A stretch of 64,000 nt of DNA from Granulicella aggregans (GCF_014203275.1 NZ_JACHIP010000003.1:248001-312000); one strand, 5' to 3'. Counted from the stretch's first letter, positions 26,519-35,583 are shown. Numbers and translations: made by a program. The notes: generated from the letters alone by a model not told the origin.

Positions 26519-28567
26519 ATGAATGAAATTACAAGTAATCCGCAGGCGGTTCCGCAACCGGCAAAGACCGCCCATGGGCGGACCCAGCCGCGCTTCGGCC
26601 GGATGGATCTCGGCCTTGAGCATGTAGTGGCTGGGATCGAGCGGGCGAAGGATTGGTTGCTGGGACTGCAGCATCCGGATGGGTACTGGTGCGGTGAGCT
26701 TGAGGCCGACTCGATGCTGGAGTCGGACTACATCTTCATGCACAAGCTGCTGGGAACGGGCGATCCAGGCCGGATGGAGCGGGCGGTGAACGAGATTCTC
26801 CGCCACCAGAATGCCGATGGCGGATGGAGTATCTATCCGAACGGGCCGTCGAATATCTCGCTGGGCGTGAAGGCTTATTTTGCGCTGAAGCTGATGGGCT
26901 GGTCCAAGGACCACCCGGTGCTGGTAAAGGCACGGAAGTGGATCCTGGCGAACGGCGGCGTGGTAGAGGTGAACACCTTCACCAAGATCTACCTGTGCTT
27001 CATGGGGCAGTATGAGTATGACGCTGTACCGGCGGTGCCACCGGAGCTGATCCTCTTTCCGAACTGGTTTTACTTCAACATCTACGAAATTTCCGCCTGG
27101 TCGCGTGCGATCGTGGTGCCGCTTTCGATTGCGTATGCAAAGAAGCCTTTCAAGAAGGTTGCGCCGGATCAAGGCATCGAAGAGCTTTTTGTCGGCGGGC
27201 GTGCCAACGCTAACCTGCACCTGCGGTGGGATAAGAAGCGGCTGTTTGGCTGGCGGAATGTAATGCTGGCGTTCGACCGGATGGCGCACTGGCTGGAGAT
27301 GGTGCATATCCGTCCGCTGCGGGCGCTTTCTATCAAGCGGGCGGAGAAGTGGCTGCTGGAGCGGTTTGAGATGTCGGACGGGTTGGGCGCGATCTATCCC
27401 GCGATGATGAACGCAATTATTGCGCTGCGCTGCCTGGGATACACGAATGACGACCCGCAGTTCATTCGTGCGATGGACGAGTTTGAGCGGCTGGGACTCG
27501 ACTTCCCGAATGGTGAACCGGATTATCCGACGCCGACCTTCCGCATGCAGCCGTGCGTCTCGCCGGTGTGGGATACGGCGCAGGCGGTCTTCGCGTTGGG
27601 TGAAGCTGGCCTGGATAAGAACGATCCCCGCATGATCAAGGCGGCGGGCTGGATGCTGGACAAGGAAGTGCGTCACCGGGGCGATTGGGCGAATAACGTT
27701 CCAAATGTCGAACCGGGCGGATGGTACTTCGAGTTCAACAATGAGTTTTATCCGGATGTCGATGATTCGGCGCAGGTTTTGATGGCGTTGAAGTGTGTCG
27801 AGCATCCCAGCCAGAAGTTGCAGCATGGCGCATCGACTCGGGCGATCGACTGGATCTTCGCGATGCAGTGCAGGAACGGCGGCTGGGCGAGCTTCGACAA
27901 GGACAATACGAAAAAGATCTTCGAGTACATACCGTTCGCCGACCATAACGCGATGATCGACCCGCCAACGGTGGACATTACAGGGCGGATTCTCGAGATG
28001 CTGGCAAGCTACGGATATACGCGGCGGGACAAGCGGGTAGAGGCTGGAGTCCAGTTCATCCTACGGGAGCAGGAGTCCGACGGAAGCTGGTTCGGACGCT
28101 GGGGCGTGAACTATCTGTATGGGACGTTCCTCGTTCTGCGTGGGCTGGAGGCGATGGGTTACTGGAACCATGAGCCGGCGATTCAGCAGGCCGCCGAATG
28201 GATCCGTATGATGCAGAACAACGATGGCGGCTGGGGTGAGAGCTGCGGCAGCTACGACGATGCGCTGCAGAAGGCGATTGGGCCGAGTACGCCTTCGCAG
28301 ACGGCCTGGGCAGTTCTTGGACTGCTGGCGGCGGGCGATACGCGGAGCGACTCGGTGGCCAAGGGGATTCGCTGGCTGGTCTCGAAGCAGGCGGAGAACG
28401 GGTCGTGGGACGAGTCGGCTGCGGGCCGCAATGGTGAAGCGGTTTATACGGGAACTGGATTCCCTCGGGTGTTTTATCTTGCGTATCACTTGTATCGGGA
28501 TTATTTCCCGTTGCTGGCTTTGACGACTTATAAGAAGGCGATGGAGCGGGAAGCGGAAGCGGCCTAG
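26519..28567 (+). CDS. shc: squalene-hopene cyclase
   Basis: 682 residues. Cyclises squalene to hopene on the membrane surface. The catalytic DVDD motif is at residues 413-416, the QW repeats include QHPDGYWCGELEAD and QNADGGWSIYPN near the N-terminus and QESDGSWFGRWG, QNNDGGWGESCG and QAENGSWDES near the C-terminus. The length is typical. Second gene of the hopanoid operon, also named hpnF. Confidence 0.97.
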   Translation: MNEITSNPQAVPQPAKTAHGRTQPRFGRMDLGLEHVVAGIERAKDWLLGLQHPDGYWCGELEADSMLESDYIFMHKLLGTGDPGRMERAVNEILRHQNADGGWSIYPNGPSNISLGVKAYFALKLMGWSKDHPVLVKARKWILANGGVVEVNTFTKIYLCFMGQYEYDAVPAVPPELILFPNWFYFNIYEISAWSRAIVVPLSIAYAKKPFKKVAPDQGIEELFVGGRANANLHLRWDKKRLFGWRNVMLAFDRMAHWLEMVHIRPLRALSIKRAEKWLLERFEMSDGLGAIYPAMMNAIIALRCLGYTNDDPQFIRAMDEFERLGLDFPNGEPDYPTPTFRMQPCVSPVWDTAQAVFALGEAGLDKNDPRMIKAAGWMLDKEVRHRGDWANNVPNVEPGGWYFEFNNEFYPDVDDSAQVLMALKCVEHPSQKLQHGASTRAIDWIFAMQCRNGGWASFDKDNTKKIFEYIPFADHNAMIDPPTVDITGRILEMLASYGYTRRDKRVEAGVQFILREQESDGSWFGRWGVNYLYGTFLVLRGLEAMGYWNHEPAIQQAAEWIRMMQNNDGGWGESCGSYDDALQKAIGPSTPSQTAWAVLGLLAAGDTRSDSVAKGIRWLVSKQAENGSWDESAAGRNGEAVYTGTGFPRVFYLAYHLYRDYFPLLALTTYKKAMEREAEAA

Positions 28568-28585
28568 GTAGAGTTGTTGCCGTGT

Positions 28586-28622
28586 CCCACTCATCGCGGT
28601 GAGACTGCGATGAATGGGGCAC
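28586..28622. repeat. dispersed palindromic repeat family A
   Basis: CCCACTCATCGC ... GCGATGAATGGGGCAC: near-perfect arms separated by GGTGAGACT. It lies inside the shc-hpnH gap, so it is transcribed as a hairpin in the hopanoid mRNA. Confidence 0.7.
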
Positions 28623-28697
28623 AGAGCGAGATGCTTCGCTCTGGATGACGGTTTCGTTGAACGCGATGACGGTTTTAGGTTTTGAGGAGAGAAGAGC

Positions 28698-29840
28698 ATG
28701 GTTCCTGTATCACAGGCTTGGACGGTTGCAACGTACGTCTTGAAGCAGAAGCTAATGGGCCGGAAGCGGTATCCGCTGGTGCTGATGCTGGAGCCGTTGT
28801 TCCGCTGCAACCTCGCGTGCGCGGGTTGCGGGAAGATCCAGTATCCGGCCCACATTCTGAAGGCTGAGCTTTCGCCTGAGGAGTGCTTCAAGGCGGTTGA
28901 AGAATGCGGGACGCCGATGGTGTCGATCCCAGGCGGTGAGCCGCTGCTGCATCCGCAGATGCCGGAGATTGTGGCCGGATTGGTGGCGCGGAAGAAGTAC
29001 GTGTACATGTGCACGAACGCTCTGCTGCTGAAGGAAAAGCTGCACCTGTTCAAGCCGAGCAAGTATCTTTCGTTCTCGGTGCATGTGGATGGGCAGCGGG
29101 AGCACCATGACTTCTCGGTGTGCCGCGAGGGTGGTTACGACATTGCGATGGAGGGTGTTCGGGCTGCGGTGGCTGGTGGATTTCGCGTGACGACGAACAC
29201 GACGTTGTTCGATGGCGCGGACCCGAACAGCGTGCGGGACCACTTCGATGAGCTGATGGCAGCGGGTGTCGAGAGCATGATGGTCTCGCCGGGATACACG
29301 TATGACAAGGCTCCGGACCAGACGCACTTTCTGGGTAAGGCTCGGTCGCGGCGGCTGTTTCGCGCGATTCTGTCGAATCGGAAGAAGAGCTGGGAGTTCA
29401 ACACGCATCCTCTGTTCAGCGAGTACCTGATGGGCAAGCGGAACTTTGAGTGCACGCCTTGGGGCATGCCGACGTTCTCAATCTTTGGCTGGCAGAAGCC
29501 TTGCTACCTGCTGCAGGATGGCTATGCGGACAGCTTCCAGGAGCTGCTGGACACGACGGAGTGGGAGAACTACGGCGCGAAGAGCGGCAATCCGAAGTGC
29601 GCGAACTGCATGGTGCACTCGGGCCATGAGGCTTCGGCGGTGGACTATAACTTTGGTTCGCTGAAGGGCTTCTACGAGACGGCGAAGAAGTACATGTTCC
29701 CGTCGACCTATGAGGACGAGGGTGCGATGAAGCTGCTGAATGAGTGGCCGAAGGCGGAGCACATGCCGTTGGTTCAAATTGCCACGCCAGCGACAGCCAC
29801 GACTAAGAGCAGCGAACTTCAGAGCGTTTCGGGAGACTGA
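28698..29840 (+). CDS. hpnH: adenosyl-hopene transferase HpnH (radical SAM)
   Basis: 380 residues. Radical SAM enzyme that joins the 5'-deoxyadenosyl group to hopene, the first step of side-chain building. The cluster motif C37-x3-C41-x2-C44 (RCNLACAGCGKIQ) is visible, followed by the SAM-binding GGEP in SIPGGEPLLHP. The C-terminal half has further Cys (NPKCANCMVHSG). GAGGAGAGAAGAGC precedes ATG 28698. 130 bp after shc, and 2 bp before the next gene. Confidence 0.96.
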   Translation: MVPVSQAWTVATYVLKQKLMGRKRYPLVLMLEPLFRCNLACAGCGKIQYPAHILKAELSPEECFKAVEECGTPMVSIPGGEPLLHPQMPEIVAGLVARKKYVYMCTNALLLKEKLHLFKPSKYLSFSVHVDGQREHHDFSVCREGGYDIAMEGVRAAVAGGFRVTTNTTLFDGADPNSVRDHFDELMAAGVESMMVSPGYTYDKAPDQTHFLGKARSRRLFRAILSNRKKSWEFNTHPLFSEYLMGKRNFECTPWGMPTFSIFGWQKPCYLLQDGYADSFQELLDTTEWENYGAKSGNPKCANCMVHSGHEASAVDYNFGSLKGFYETAKKYMFPSTYEDEGAMKLLNEWPKAEHMPLVQIATPATATTKSSELQSVSGD

Positions 29841-29842
29841 CG

Positions 29843-30289
29843 ATGTCGACGCAATTGCAGGAAGCTGCGAAGCTGGATCAGCTCGCGCATGTGAACCAGG
29901 ACGAGATTGAGATTGCCGCAGGGCGTGAGCGCGAGCAGCTTGAGGGATGGACGCCGGCGCTGGCTTCGGATGCAGAGATTCGTGAGGCGCTGGAGAAGGC
30001 ATTTGACTATCGCGGCGACGTGACCGTGACGCGCAAGGATGGATCGAAGGTCGAGGGGTATCTCTTCGACCGGCGTGTTGGTGCGACTTTGGCGGACTCG
30101 TTCATACGGATTATTCCGATGAAGGAGACGACGAAGATCAACGTCGCCTATAGCGATGTGGCGGGGCTTGTCTTCACCGGACGCGATACGGCGGCGGGCA
30201 AGAGCTTCGAGGCCTGGGTGAAGAAGTACTGGGAGAAGAAGCTCGCGGGCGAGAAGGATATTCAGATCGAGCCAGAGAAGCTGGACTAA
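29843..30289 (+). CDS. unknown soluble protein in the hopanoid operon
   Basis: 148 residues, no signal peptide or membrane helix. A charged N-terminal half (LAHVNQDEIEIAAGREREQL) leads into a small beta-rich domain with an Sm/SH3-barrel-like rhythm: FDYRGDVTVTRKDGSKVEGY, LADSFIRIIPM, TKINVAYSDVAGLVFTGRD. It ends in a basic amphipathic helix, FEAWVKKYWEKKLAGEK. I do not recognise a named family. It begins 2 bp after the hpnH stop and is 34 bp before hpnA, so it is very likely co-expressed. A helper or regulator of hopanoid synthesis is inference only. Confidence 0.8.
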   Translation: MSTQLQEAAKLDQLAHVNQDEIEIAAGREREQLEGWTPALASDAEIREALEKAFDYRGDVTVTRKDGSKVEGYLFDRRVGATLADSFIRIIPMKETTKINVAYSDVAGLVFTGRDTAAGKSFEAWVKKYWEKKLAGEKDIQIEPEKLD

Positions 30290-30323
30290 TCGTCTGCAAT
30301 CGCATACGGTTTTGCAGTAGCGA

Positions 30324-31334
30324 ATGAAAGTTTTTCTTACAGGTGCGACGGGGTTTGTGGGGAGCCACGTGGCGCGGGTGTATGCGGACGCGGGTGCGGA
30401 GTTGCGGCTACTAACGCGCTCTTCGAGCAATCTTGCTTCGATTGAGGGAATGACAGCTGAGGTTGTGGTTGGCGACCTGCGCGAGCCGGAGGGGCTACGG
30501 GCGGCCATCACCGGGTGTGAGGCTGTGGTGCATGTTGCGGCCGACTATCGGCTGTGGGTGCGCGATCCTAAGAGCATGTATGCGGCGAACGTAGATGGCA
30601 CGCGGGAGTTGCTGAGAATCGCACGCGAAGCTGGCGTGCGGCGAGCGGTGTACACGTCAAGCGTCGCGACGATGGGGTTCAAGAAGGATGGGACGATCGT
30701 CAATGAGGACTCGCCCGTTTCGATTGACGACATGATCGGACACTACAAGCGGTCGAAGTTTCTCGGTGAGCTAGAGGCGATCAAGGCGGCGCGGGCAGGG
30801 CAGAAGGTCATGATCCTGAATCCGACGACGCCGATTGGAGCGGGGGATGCGAAGCCTACGCCTACAGGTAGGATTGTCGTCGACTTTTTGAATAAAAACT
30901 TTCCGGCTTATGTGGAGACGGGGCTAAACCTGGTGGATGTGAACGAGGTGGCTCGAATGCACCTGGTTGCTCTCGACAGTGGGACGCCGGGGGAGCGCTA
31001 CATTCTGGGTGGGGAGAACCTGACGCTGAAGCAGATTCTGGATCGGATGTCTGCAATTACGGGATTGCCATCGCCGACGATGAAGGTGCCTCATGCGGTG
31101 GCTATGGGGTTCGCGTTCTTCGATGAGAGCTTTACCGGGAAGCTGCTGGGCAAGGAGCCTCGGGCTACCGTTGAAGCGGTGAGGATGGGGAAGAAGATGA
31201 TGTTTGCTTCGTCGGCCAAGGCGGAACGGGAGTTGGGGTTCAAGGTGCTGCCGGTGTATGGGGCGTTGCGCGCGGCGATTGAGTGGTTTGTGGAGCATGG
31301 GTACGCTCCCGCATCTTCGAGCAATAGGGCATGA
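30324..31334 (+). CDS. hpnA: hopanoid-associated sugar epimerase HpnA
   Basis: 336 residues, extended SDR/NAD-dependent epimerase. N-terminal Rossmann motif VFLTGATGFVGSHVARVYAD (G-x2-G-x2-G), Ser in YTSSVATMG, and active-site Tyr-Lys in HYKRSKFLGE. The N(P/T)T-x-PIGAGD motif (LNPTTPIGAGDAKPTPTG) is typical of the HpnA group. The stop overlaps the hpnG start by 4 bp (ATGA). Confidence 0.9.
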   Translation: MKVFLTGATGFVGSHVARVYADAGAELRLLTRSSSNLASIEGMTAEVVVGDLREPEGLRAAITGCEAVVHVAADYRLWVRDPKSMYAANVDGTRELLRIAREAGVRRAVYTSSVATMGFKKDGTIVNEDSPVSIDDMIGHYKRSKFLGELEAIKAARAGQKVMILNPTTPIGAGDAKPTPTGRIVVDFLNKNFPAYVETGLNLVDVNEVARMHLVALDSGTPGERYILGGENLTLKQILDRMSAITGLPSPTMKVPHAVAMGFAFFDESFTGKLLGKEPRATVEAVRMGKKMMFASSAKAERELGFKVLPVYGALRAAIEWFVEHGYAPASSSNRA

Positions 31335-32026
31335 GCGATTGTCCGGCGATCATTGCGGCGCTTCCGCGTGAGTTGAAGTCGCTGGTGAAGGGGTGGACGA
31401 AGCGGGAACTCCCAGGGAAGATCTTTGTCTACACGAACGGGTTTGCGGTGGCGGCTTGTGCGGGGATGGGTGAGGCGCGGGCGGTGTTGGCGGTCGAAGC
31501 TGCGAGGAAGGTGCAGCAAGAGGCAGGAAGGCCGGTTACGGCGCTGATTTCGGTGGGGCTGGCTGGGGCTTGCGATCCTGCTTTGCGGATAGGAGATATC
31601 GTTCGCGCGGGCGACGTAATCGATAGCCGTTCTGGCGAACACTTTTCGAACTCACAGTCCAAACAGGTGTTAATTACGAGCCCCTCGATCGCGAGCGTCA
31701 AAGAGAAGCAACGGCTTTATGCATCCTATCGGGCAAGCGCAGTGGATATGGAGGCGGCTGGCGTAGCTCGGATTGCGCAGGGACATCAACTGGATTTTCA
31801 GGCGATCAAGGTGGTCTCCGACGAGGCCGGCTTTGAGATCGAAGGGCTGTCGAGGTTTGCGACGAGGGACGGTCAATTTCGCGAGGCTGCTTTCGCCATG
31901 TACGCGACGATGAGGCCGTATCTTTGGAAAAAACTGATCGCTCTTGCTGGGAATAGTGGTAAAGCTTTAGTGTCGCTTACTGACGTTTTGCATGGAGAAT
32001 TGGAATGGTATCGGAAAAAGAATTAG
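31331..32026 (+). CDS. hpnG: hopanoid-associated phosphorylase HpnG
   Basis: 231 residues, nucleoside phosphorylase/nucleosidase fold: IIAALPRELKSLVKGW start, SVGLAGACDPALRIGDIV (family G-x-AG motif), AVDMEAAGVARIA (ribose-binding Met-Glu) and KVVSDEAG with the catalytic Asp. HpnG releases adenine from adenosyl-hopane to give the ribosyl or phosphoribosyl product. Start coupled to hpnA (ATGA). Its 3' end overlaps the next gene by 22 bp. Confidence 0.85.
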   Translation: MSDCPAIIAALPRELKSLVKGWTKRELPGKIFVYTNGFAVAACAGMGEARAVLAVEAARKVQQEAGRPVTALISVGLAGACDPALRIGDIVRAGDVIDSRSGEHFSNSQSKQVLITSPSIASVKEKQRLYASYRASAVDMEAAGVARIAQGHQLDFQAIKVVSDEAGFEIEGLSRFATRDGQFREAAFAMYATMRPYLWKKLIALAGNSGKALVSLTDVLHGELEWYRKKN

Positions 32027-33123
32027 GTCTCCCATTGATTGAGAGGGCCGAGACTGTGCCGGCGGAGATGCGGGCGGCGGTGTATCGCGGGGTGGATGAC
32101 GTTCGCATCGAGACAGTGCCGGTGCCGGAGATTGGCGCGGGTGAGTTGCTGGTGCGGATCGATACCTGCGGAGTTTGCGGGACCGACCTGAAGAAGATCC
32201 ATACTGGGTCACACTCGGCTCCGAGGGTCTTTGGGCACGAGATGGCGGGGACGGTCGTGAAGGTGGGCGATGGAGTGACGAAGTTTGCGCTGGGTGATCG
32301 CGTGATGGCGTATCACCATATCCCGTGCGGCGATTGCTACTACTGCCGCAAGGAGACGTTTGCGCAGTGCGAGTTCTACAAGAACGTTGGGTGTACGGCG
32401 GGGTTTGCGCCCTCGGGAGGCGGGTTTGCAGAGTACATCCGGGTGATGGACTGGATTGTCGAACGCGGCGTGGTGAAGATTCCCGACGATGTTCCGTTTG
32501 AGCAGGCTGCCTTTATCGAGCCGGTGAATACCTGCTACAAGGCGATTCGGACGCTGAATTTAAAGGCTGACGAGACGGTACTGGTGATTGGGCAGGGGCC
32601 GATCGGGATTTTGCTTGCTGCCCTTGCGAAGCGGACGGGAGCGAGCGTGCTGACGAGCGACTTATATCCCGAGCGCCATGCTGTTGCGGCCGGGTATGGA
32701 TTGACGCATCCGCTGGATGCTCGAGGCGATGTGGTGGCGGCGGTAAGGGCTGAGACCGAAGGGCGTGGAGCGGACGTGGCTCTGCTGGCGGTGGCCGGGG
32801 ATGCGCTGATTAAGGTAGCCATGGATGCGATTCGGCCGGGCGGAAGAGTCATGCTGTTTGCTGCGACGCAGCATAGCGCAGCGACGTTCGATCCGGGGAC
32901 CGTGTGCATGGATGAGAAGACGTTGATGGGGTCGTATAGTTCATCGTTGACGGTGAACGATGCGGTGGCGGATCTGGTGTTCGGGGGGTATCGGGATGGG
33001 AGCTTCGACCTGACGAAGTTGATAACGCACCGGTTCTCGCTGGAGGATGCGGTGAAGGCGGTGGATGTGGCTTCGCATCCGGTGGCGGATTCGTTGAAGG
33101 TAGTGGTTCAGAACCGGGGCTAA
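32005..33123 (+). CDS. zinc-dependent alcohol dehydrogenase at the end of the hopanoid operon
   Basis: 372 residues, medium-chain dehydrogenase/reductase. Catalytic zinc residues in DTCGVCGTDLKK and FGHEMAGTV, and four structural-zinc Cys in PCGDCYYCRKETFAQC. The Rossmann motif is VLVIGQGPIGILLAALAK, followed by Asp (SDLYPER), which favours NAD(H). It overlaps hpnG by 22 bp, tying it to side-chain metabolism. Inference: it could reduce the ring-opened ribosyl-hopane aldehyde to bacteriohopanetetrol. A sorbitol/threonine-dehydrogenase-like role is the alternative. Confidence 0.85.
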   Translation: MVSEKELGLPLIERAETVPAEMRAAVYRGVDDVRIETVPVPEIGAGELLVRIDTCGVCGTDLKKIHTGSHSAPRVFGHEMAGTVVKVGDGVTKFALGDRVMAYHHIPCGDCYYCRKETFAQCEFYKNVGCTAGFAPSGGGFAEYIRVMDWIVERGVVKIPDDVPFEQAAFIEPVNTCYKAIRTLNLKADETVLVIGQGPIGILLAALAKRTGASVLTSDLYPERHAVAAGYGLTHPLDARGDVVAAVRAETEGRGADVALLAVAGDALIKVAMDAIRPGGRVMLFAATQHSAATFDPGTVCMDEKTLMGSYSSSLTVNDAVADLVFGGYRDGSFDLTKLITHRFSLEDAVKAVDVASHPVADSLKVVVQNRG

Positions 33124-33137
33124 GGCATCCGACAAAA

Positions 33138-33177
33138 ACAGAAAAGCCGGGCGGAATTCTCCGCCGGGCTTTTCTGT
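33138..33177. terminator. bidirectional terminator after the hopanoid operon
   Basis: Inverted repeat with 18-base arms and one mismatch: ACAGAAAAGCC... / ...GGCTTTTCTGT around a short AATTCT-type loop, with A-tract left and T-tract right. It separates the convergent hopanoid operon and stress-protein gene. Confidence 0.85.
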
Positions 33178-33189
33178 TGGATACGGAGC

Positions 33190-33843
33190 TTAGTACCGCG
33201 GACTTCTGCCCGTGGCGGCTAACTCTTCTTCACGTTCCACTTCAGCCACGCGATCTTCTTGAGTCAGGCTCGGGCTGGAAATGTTGCCGAAGGTATTGTG
33301 ACCACCGGAGGTGTCTGAGGCTGCCTCGCCTGAGGCCGCGATGTCTCGGGCACCGGTTTCGCGTAGAGCGAGTTTGGCTGCGGCGATCTCTTCCGAAGTG
33401 TCGCAGTGGACGGATAACAGAGTTCCACCGCCCTTCACTTCACCTTCGTAGCGTTTGGCTTCGTACTCCGGGATGCCCATACCGACGAGAGCTCCCACGA
33501 TACCGCCAACTGCGCCGCCCGCTCCGACACCAGCAAGTGTCGCGACAATGGGACCAGCCGCGATGAGCGGTCCGATGCCGGGAATGGCGAGAGCGCCGAT
33601 GCCGGCAAGTAGGCCGAGGGTTCCACCGATGACGCCACCAGTGGTGACGCCGGCTGCGGTGCCTTCGGGGGCTTTGGTGTTCTTCTCATGGGCGAAGGCG
33701 CGGGTGGTCTCATCGTCTGGAAGGAGGACGGAGATGGAGGAGTTAACGAAGCCGCGTGCGATGAGGTGGTCGACGGCTGCTTCGGCGAGGGCGGGGGTGG
33801 CGTAGATGCCAAAGACTGCGGTTTTTTTAGAGGCGGTGGACAT
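33190..33843 (-). CDS. glycine-zipper general-stress-type protein
   Basis: 217 residues from ATG 33843, which has AAAGGAG at a 7-base spacing; the longer frame to 33882 starts inside that SD and is rejected. The N-terminal domain (KTAVFGIYATPALAEAAVDH, then GFVNSSISVLLPD) matches the YflT/general-stress 17M-like fold. A long Gly/Ala hydrophobic zipper spans about 65-125 (GGVIGGTLGLLAGIGALAIP). A second small domain has TLLSVHCDTSEE. It probably inserts in or associates with the membrane under stress; the mechanism is unknown. Confidence 0.75.
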   Translation of the reverse strand: MSTASKKTAVFGIYATPALAEAAVDHLIARGFVNSSISVLLPDDETTRAFAHEKNTKAPEGTAAGVTTGGVIGGTLGLLAGIGALAIPGIGPLIAAGPIVATLAGVGAGGAVGGIVGALVGMGIPEYEAKRYEGEVKGGGTLLSVHCDTSEEIAAAKLALRETGARDIAASGEAASDTSGGHNTFGNISSPSLTQEDRVAEVEREEELAATGRSPRY

Positions 33844-33965
33844 GAGGAATCTCCTTTGAAAGGGAGTTGAGGAGGTTGGCATCGACGCTGCGTGCGCCGC
33901 GTGAACCTGAAGTGCAGGCAGTCCTGTGATGCCTTATTTGGGAAGAGGTGTTGCCGTGGGGAGCG

Positions 33966-34000
33966 AAATGCGGGGATTCGTCGCGGCGCTCAGAATGACG
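33966..34000. repeat. dispersed repeat family C, short copy
   Basis: AAATGCGGGGATTCGTCG ... GCGCTCAGAATGACG, in the gap between the stress gene and the NtrC-type gene. Shorter than the other family C copies and with a family B-like right end. Confidence 0.45.
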
Positions 34001-34028
34001 GGCAACGGCAACGGCAAAGACAGAAGCA

Positions 34029-34083
34029 CATCCTCCGCTTCCGCAAATCACGATGAAGCTCTGATTTGCGGAAGCGAAGGATG
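34029..34083. repeat. long inverted repeat downstream of the NtrC-type gene
   Basis: Arms of 22 bases (34029-34050 and 34062-34083) with a single mismatch, loop of 11. No T-tract on either strand, so it is a hairpin element rather than a classical terminator. It could still block read-through from the NtrC gene 37 bp away. Confidence 0.7.
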
Positions 34084-34119
34084 CCAGGGTAGGGGATCGA
34101 TGGCGTTCGGCTTGGTGAG

Positions 34120-35547
34120 TTAGTCCCGTGGCCGTTTGCGGATCTCTACGTTGAGGCGTTTGATCTTCTGGTTGAGGGTGCTTAGGGGGATTTTGAAGAA
34201 CTCGGCGGCTTCGGTCTGGTTCCAGTGGCAGCGTTCGAGGCGGTCGGCGATGATGCGACGTTCGATCTCTTCCATCAGGTCGAAGAGGCTGGCTTCGGGG
34301 CGGTGGTCGAGGATGCTGGCCGAGTAGGTGTTGCCGGTGAGTTGGGCGGGCAGGAGTTCGGCGGGGATGAGGCGTTCGGTGGACAGGACTACGCCGCGCT
34401 CCATCGCGTTTTCAAGTTCGCGGACGTTGCCGGGCCACTCGTAGTCCATGAGGATGCGGAGGGCGTCGGGCGAGAGGACGCGTTCGGTGGTTCCGTTCTC
34501 TTCGGCGTAGAACTTCAGGAAGTGGGCGGCGAGGAGAGGGATGTCTTCGCGGCGGGAGCGGAGGGGCGGGAGTTCCAGCGTGATGACGTTGAGGCGGTAG
34601 AAGAGGTCTTCGCGGAAGCGGCCATCGCGGACGGCTTGCTGGAGGTTGACGTTGGTGGCGGCGACGATGCGGACATCGACCTGGATCTCGTGGGTTCCGC
34701 CGAGGTGCATGAAGCGGCGGTCTTGCAGGACGCGCAAAATTTTGGCTTGCATGTCCATACCCATGGTGCCGATCTCATCGAGGAAGAGAGTGCCGCCGTT
34801 GGCTACTTCGAAGAGACCTTTTTTCGAGGCGATGGCGGAGGTGAAGGCTCCCTTGACGTGGCCGAAGAGGGTGGATTCGAGGAGTTCTGATGGAACTGCG
34901 CCGGTGTTAACGGGGACGAAGGGCTTGTCGCGGCGGGGAGAGTTGGCGTGGATGGCCTTGGCGATGAGTTCTTTGCCGGTGCCGCTTTCCCCTTGTATGA
35001 GGATCGTAGACCGGCTGGGGGCGACTTGCGCGACGGTGTCGAAGAGGCGGAGCATGAGGTCGCTCTTACCGACGATGTTGTCGAAGTTGTAGCGCTGCTT
35101 GAGCGTGCGCTTGAGCTGGATGACCTCTTCTTCGGCCTTGTGGCGGCCGATGGCGGAGCGAATGTCGGCGAGCAGCTTCTCGTTGTCCCAGGGCTTCTGA
35201 ACGAAGTTTTCTGCGCCGGCGCGGATCGCGTCGACGACGTTGCCTACAGTCCCGTAGGCGGTGATCATGATGACCGGGAGTTCGGGGCGCAGCTCCTTGA
35301 TACGGGGCAGAAGGTCGATGCCGGATTCGCCGGGAAGGGCGAGATCGAGGAGGAGGAGATCGTACTCGTTGCGGGCAAGGAGGTCGAGGCCGGTGGGGCC
35401 GTCGGGCGCGAGCGAGATGGTGAAGCCTTCGAGGGTGAGGAGGGTCTCGATGGACTCGCGGATGGCCGCTTCGTCATCGATCATGAGGATACGGGCGGAG
35501 GTGAGGGTTGCGGATTTTGCGGGAGCTTCGAGGGTGGAGCTAGACAT
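34120..35547 (-). CDS. NtrC-family sigma-54-dependent response regulator
   Basis: 475 residues. Receiver domain at about 15-130 (ARILMIDDEAAIRES, phospho-Asp in LLLLDLALPGESG, Lys in FVQKPWDNE). AAA+ domain at about 160-395 with Walker A GESGTGKELIAKAIH, the sigma-54 contact loop GAFTSA (a variant of GAFTGA), Walker B GGTLFLDEIG and R-finger region NVRELENAMERGVV. Fis-type helix-turn-helix at about 430-470 (RCHWNQTEAAEFFKIPLSTL). It should activate sigma-54 promoters in response to the kinase encoded upstream on the same strand; targets unknown. Confidence 0.95.
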   Translation of the reverse strand: MSSSTLEAPAKSATLTSARILMIDDEAAIRESIETLLTLEGFTISLAPDGPTGLDLLARNEYDLLLLDLALPGESGIDLLPRIKELRPELPVIMITAYGTVGNVVDAIRAGAENFVQKPWDNEKLLADIRSAIGRHKAEEEVIQLKRTLKQRYNFDNIVGKSDLMLRLFDTVAQVAPSRSTILIQGESGTGKELIAKAIHANSPRRDKPFVPVNTGAVPSELLESTLFGHVKGAFTSAIASKKGLFEVANGGTLFLDEIGTMGMDMQAKILRVLQDRRFMHLGGTHEIQVDVRIVAATNVNLQQAVRDGRFREDLFYRLNVITLELPPLRSRREDIPLLAAHFLKFYAEENGTTERVLSPDALRILMDYEWPGNVRELENAMERGVVLSTERLIPAELLPAQLTGNTYSASILDHRPEASLFDLMEEIERRIIADRLERCHWNQTEAAEFFKIPLSTLNQKIKRLNVEIRKRPRD

Positions 35548-35583
35548 TTTTTGTTGGTACCTGGGTAATGCTGGTTCTAGTGG

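Noticed and set aside
26507..27946. 479-codon open frame on the minus strand
   Set aside because: Runs antisense through the squalene-hopene cyclase gene, which has catalytic motifs; the frame is Arg/His/Leu-rich as expected from the complement of a high-GC gene.
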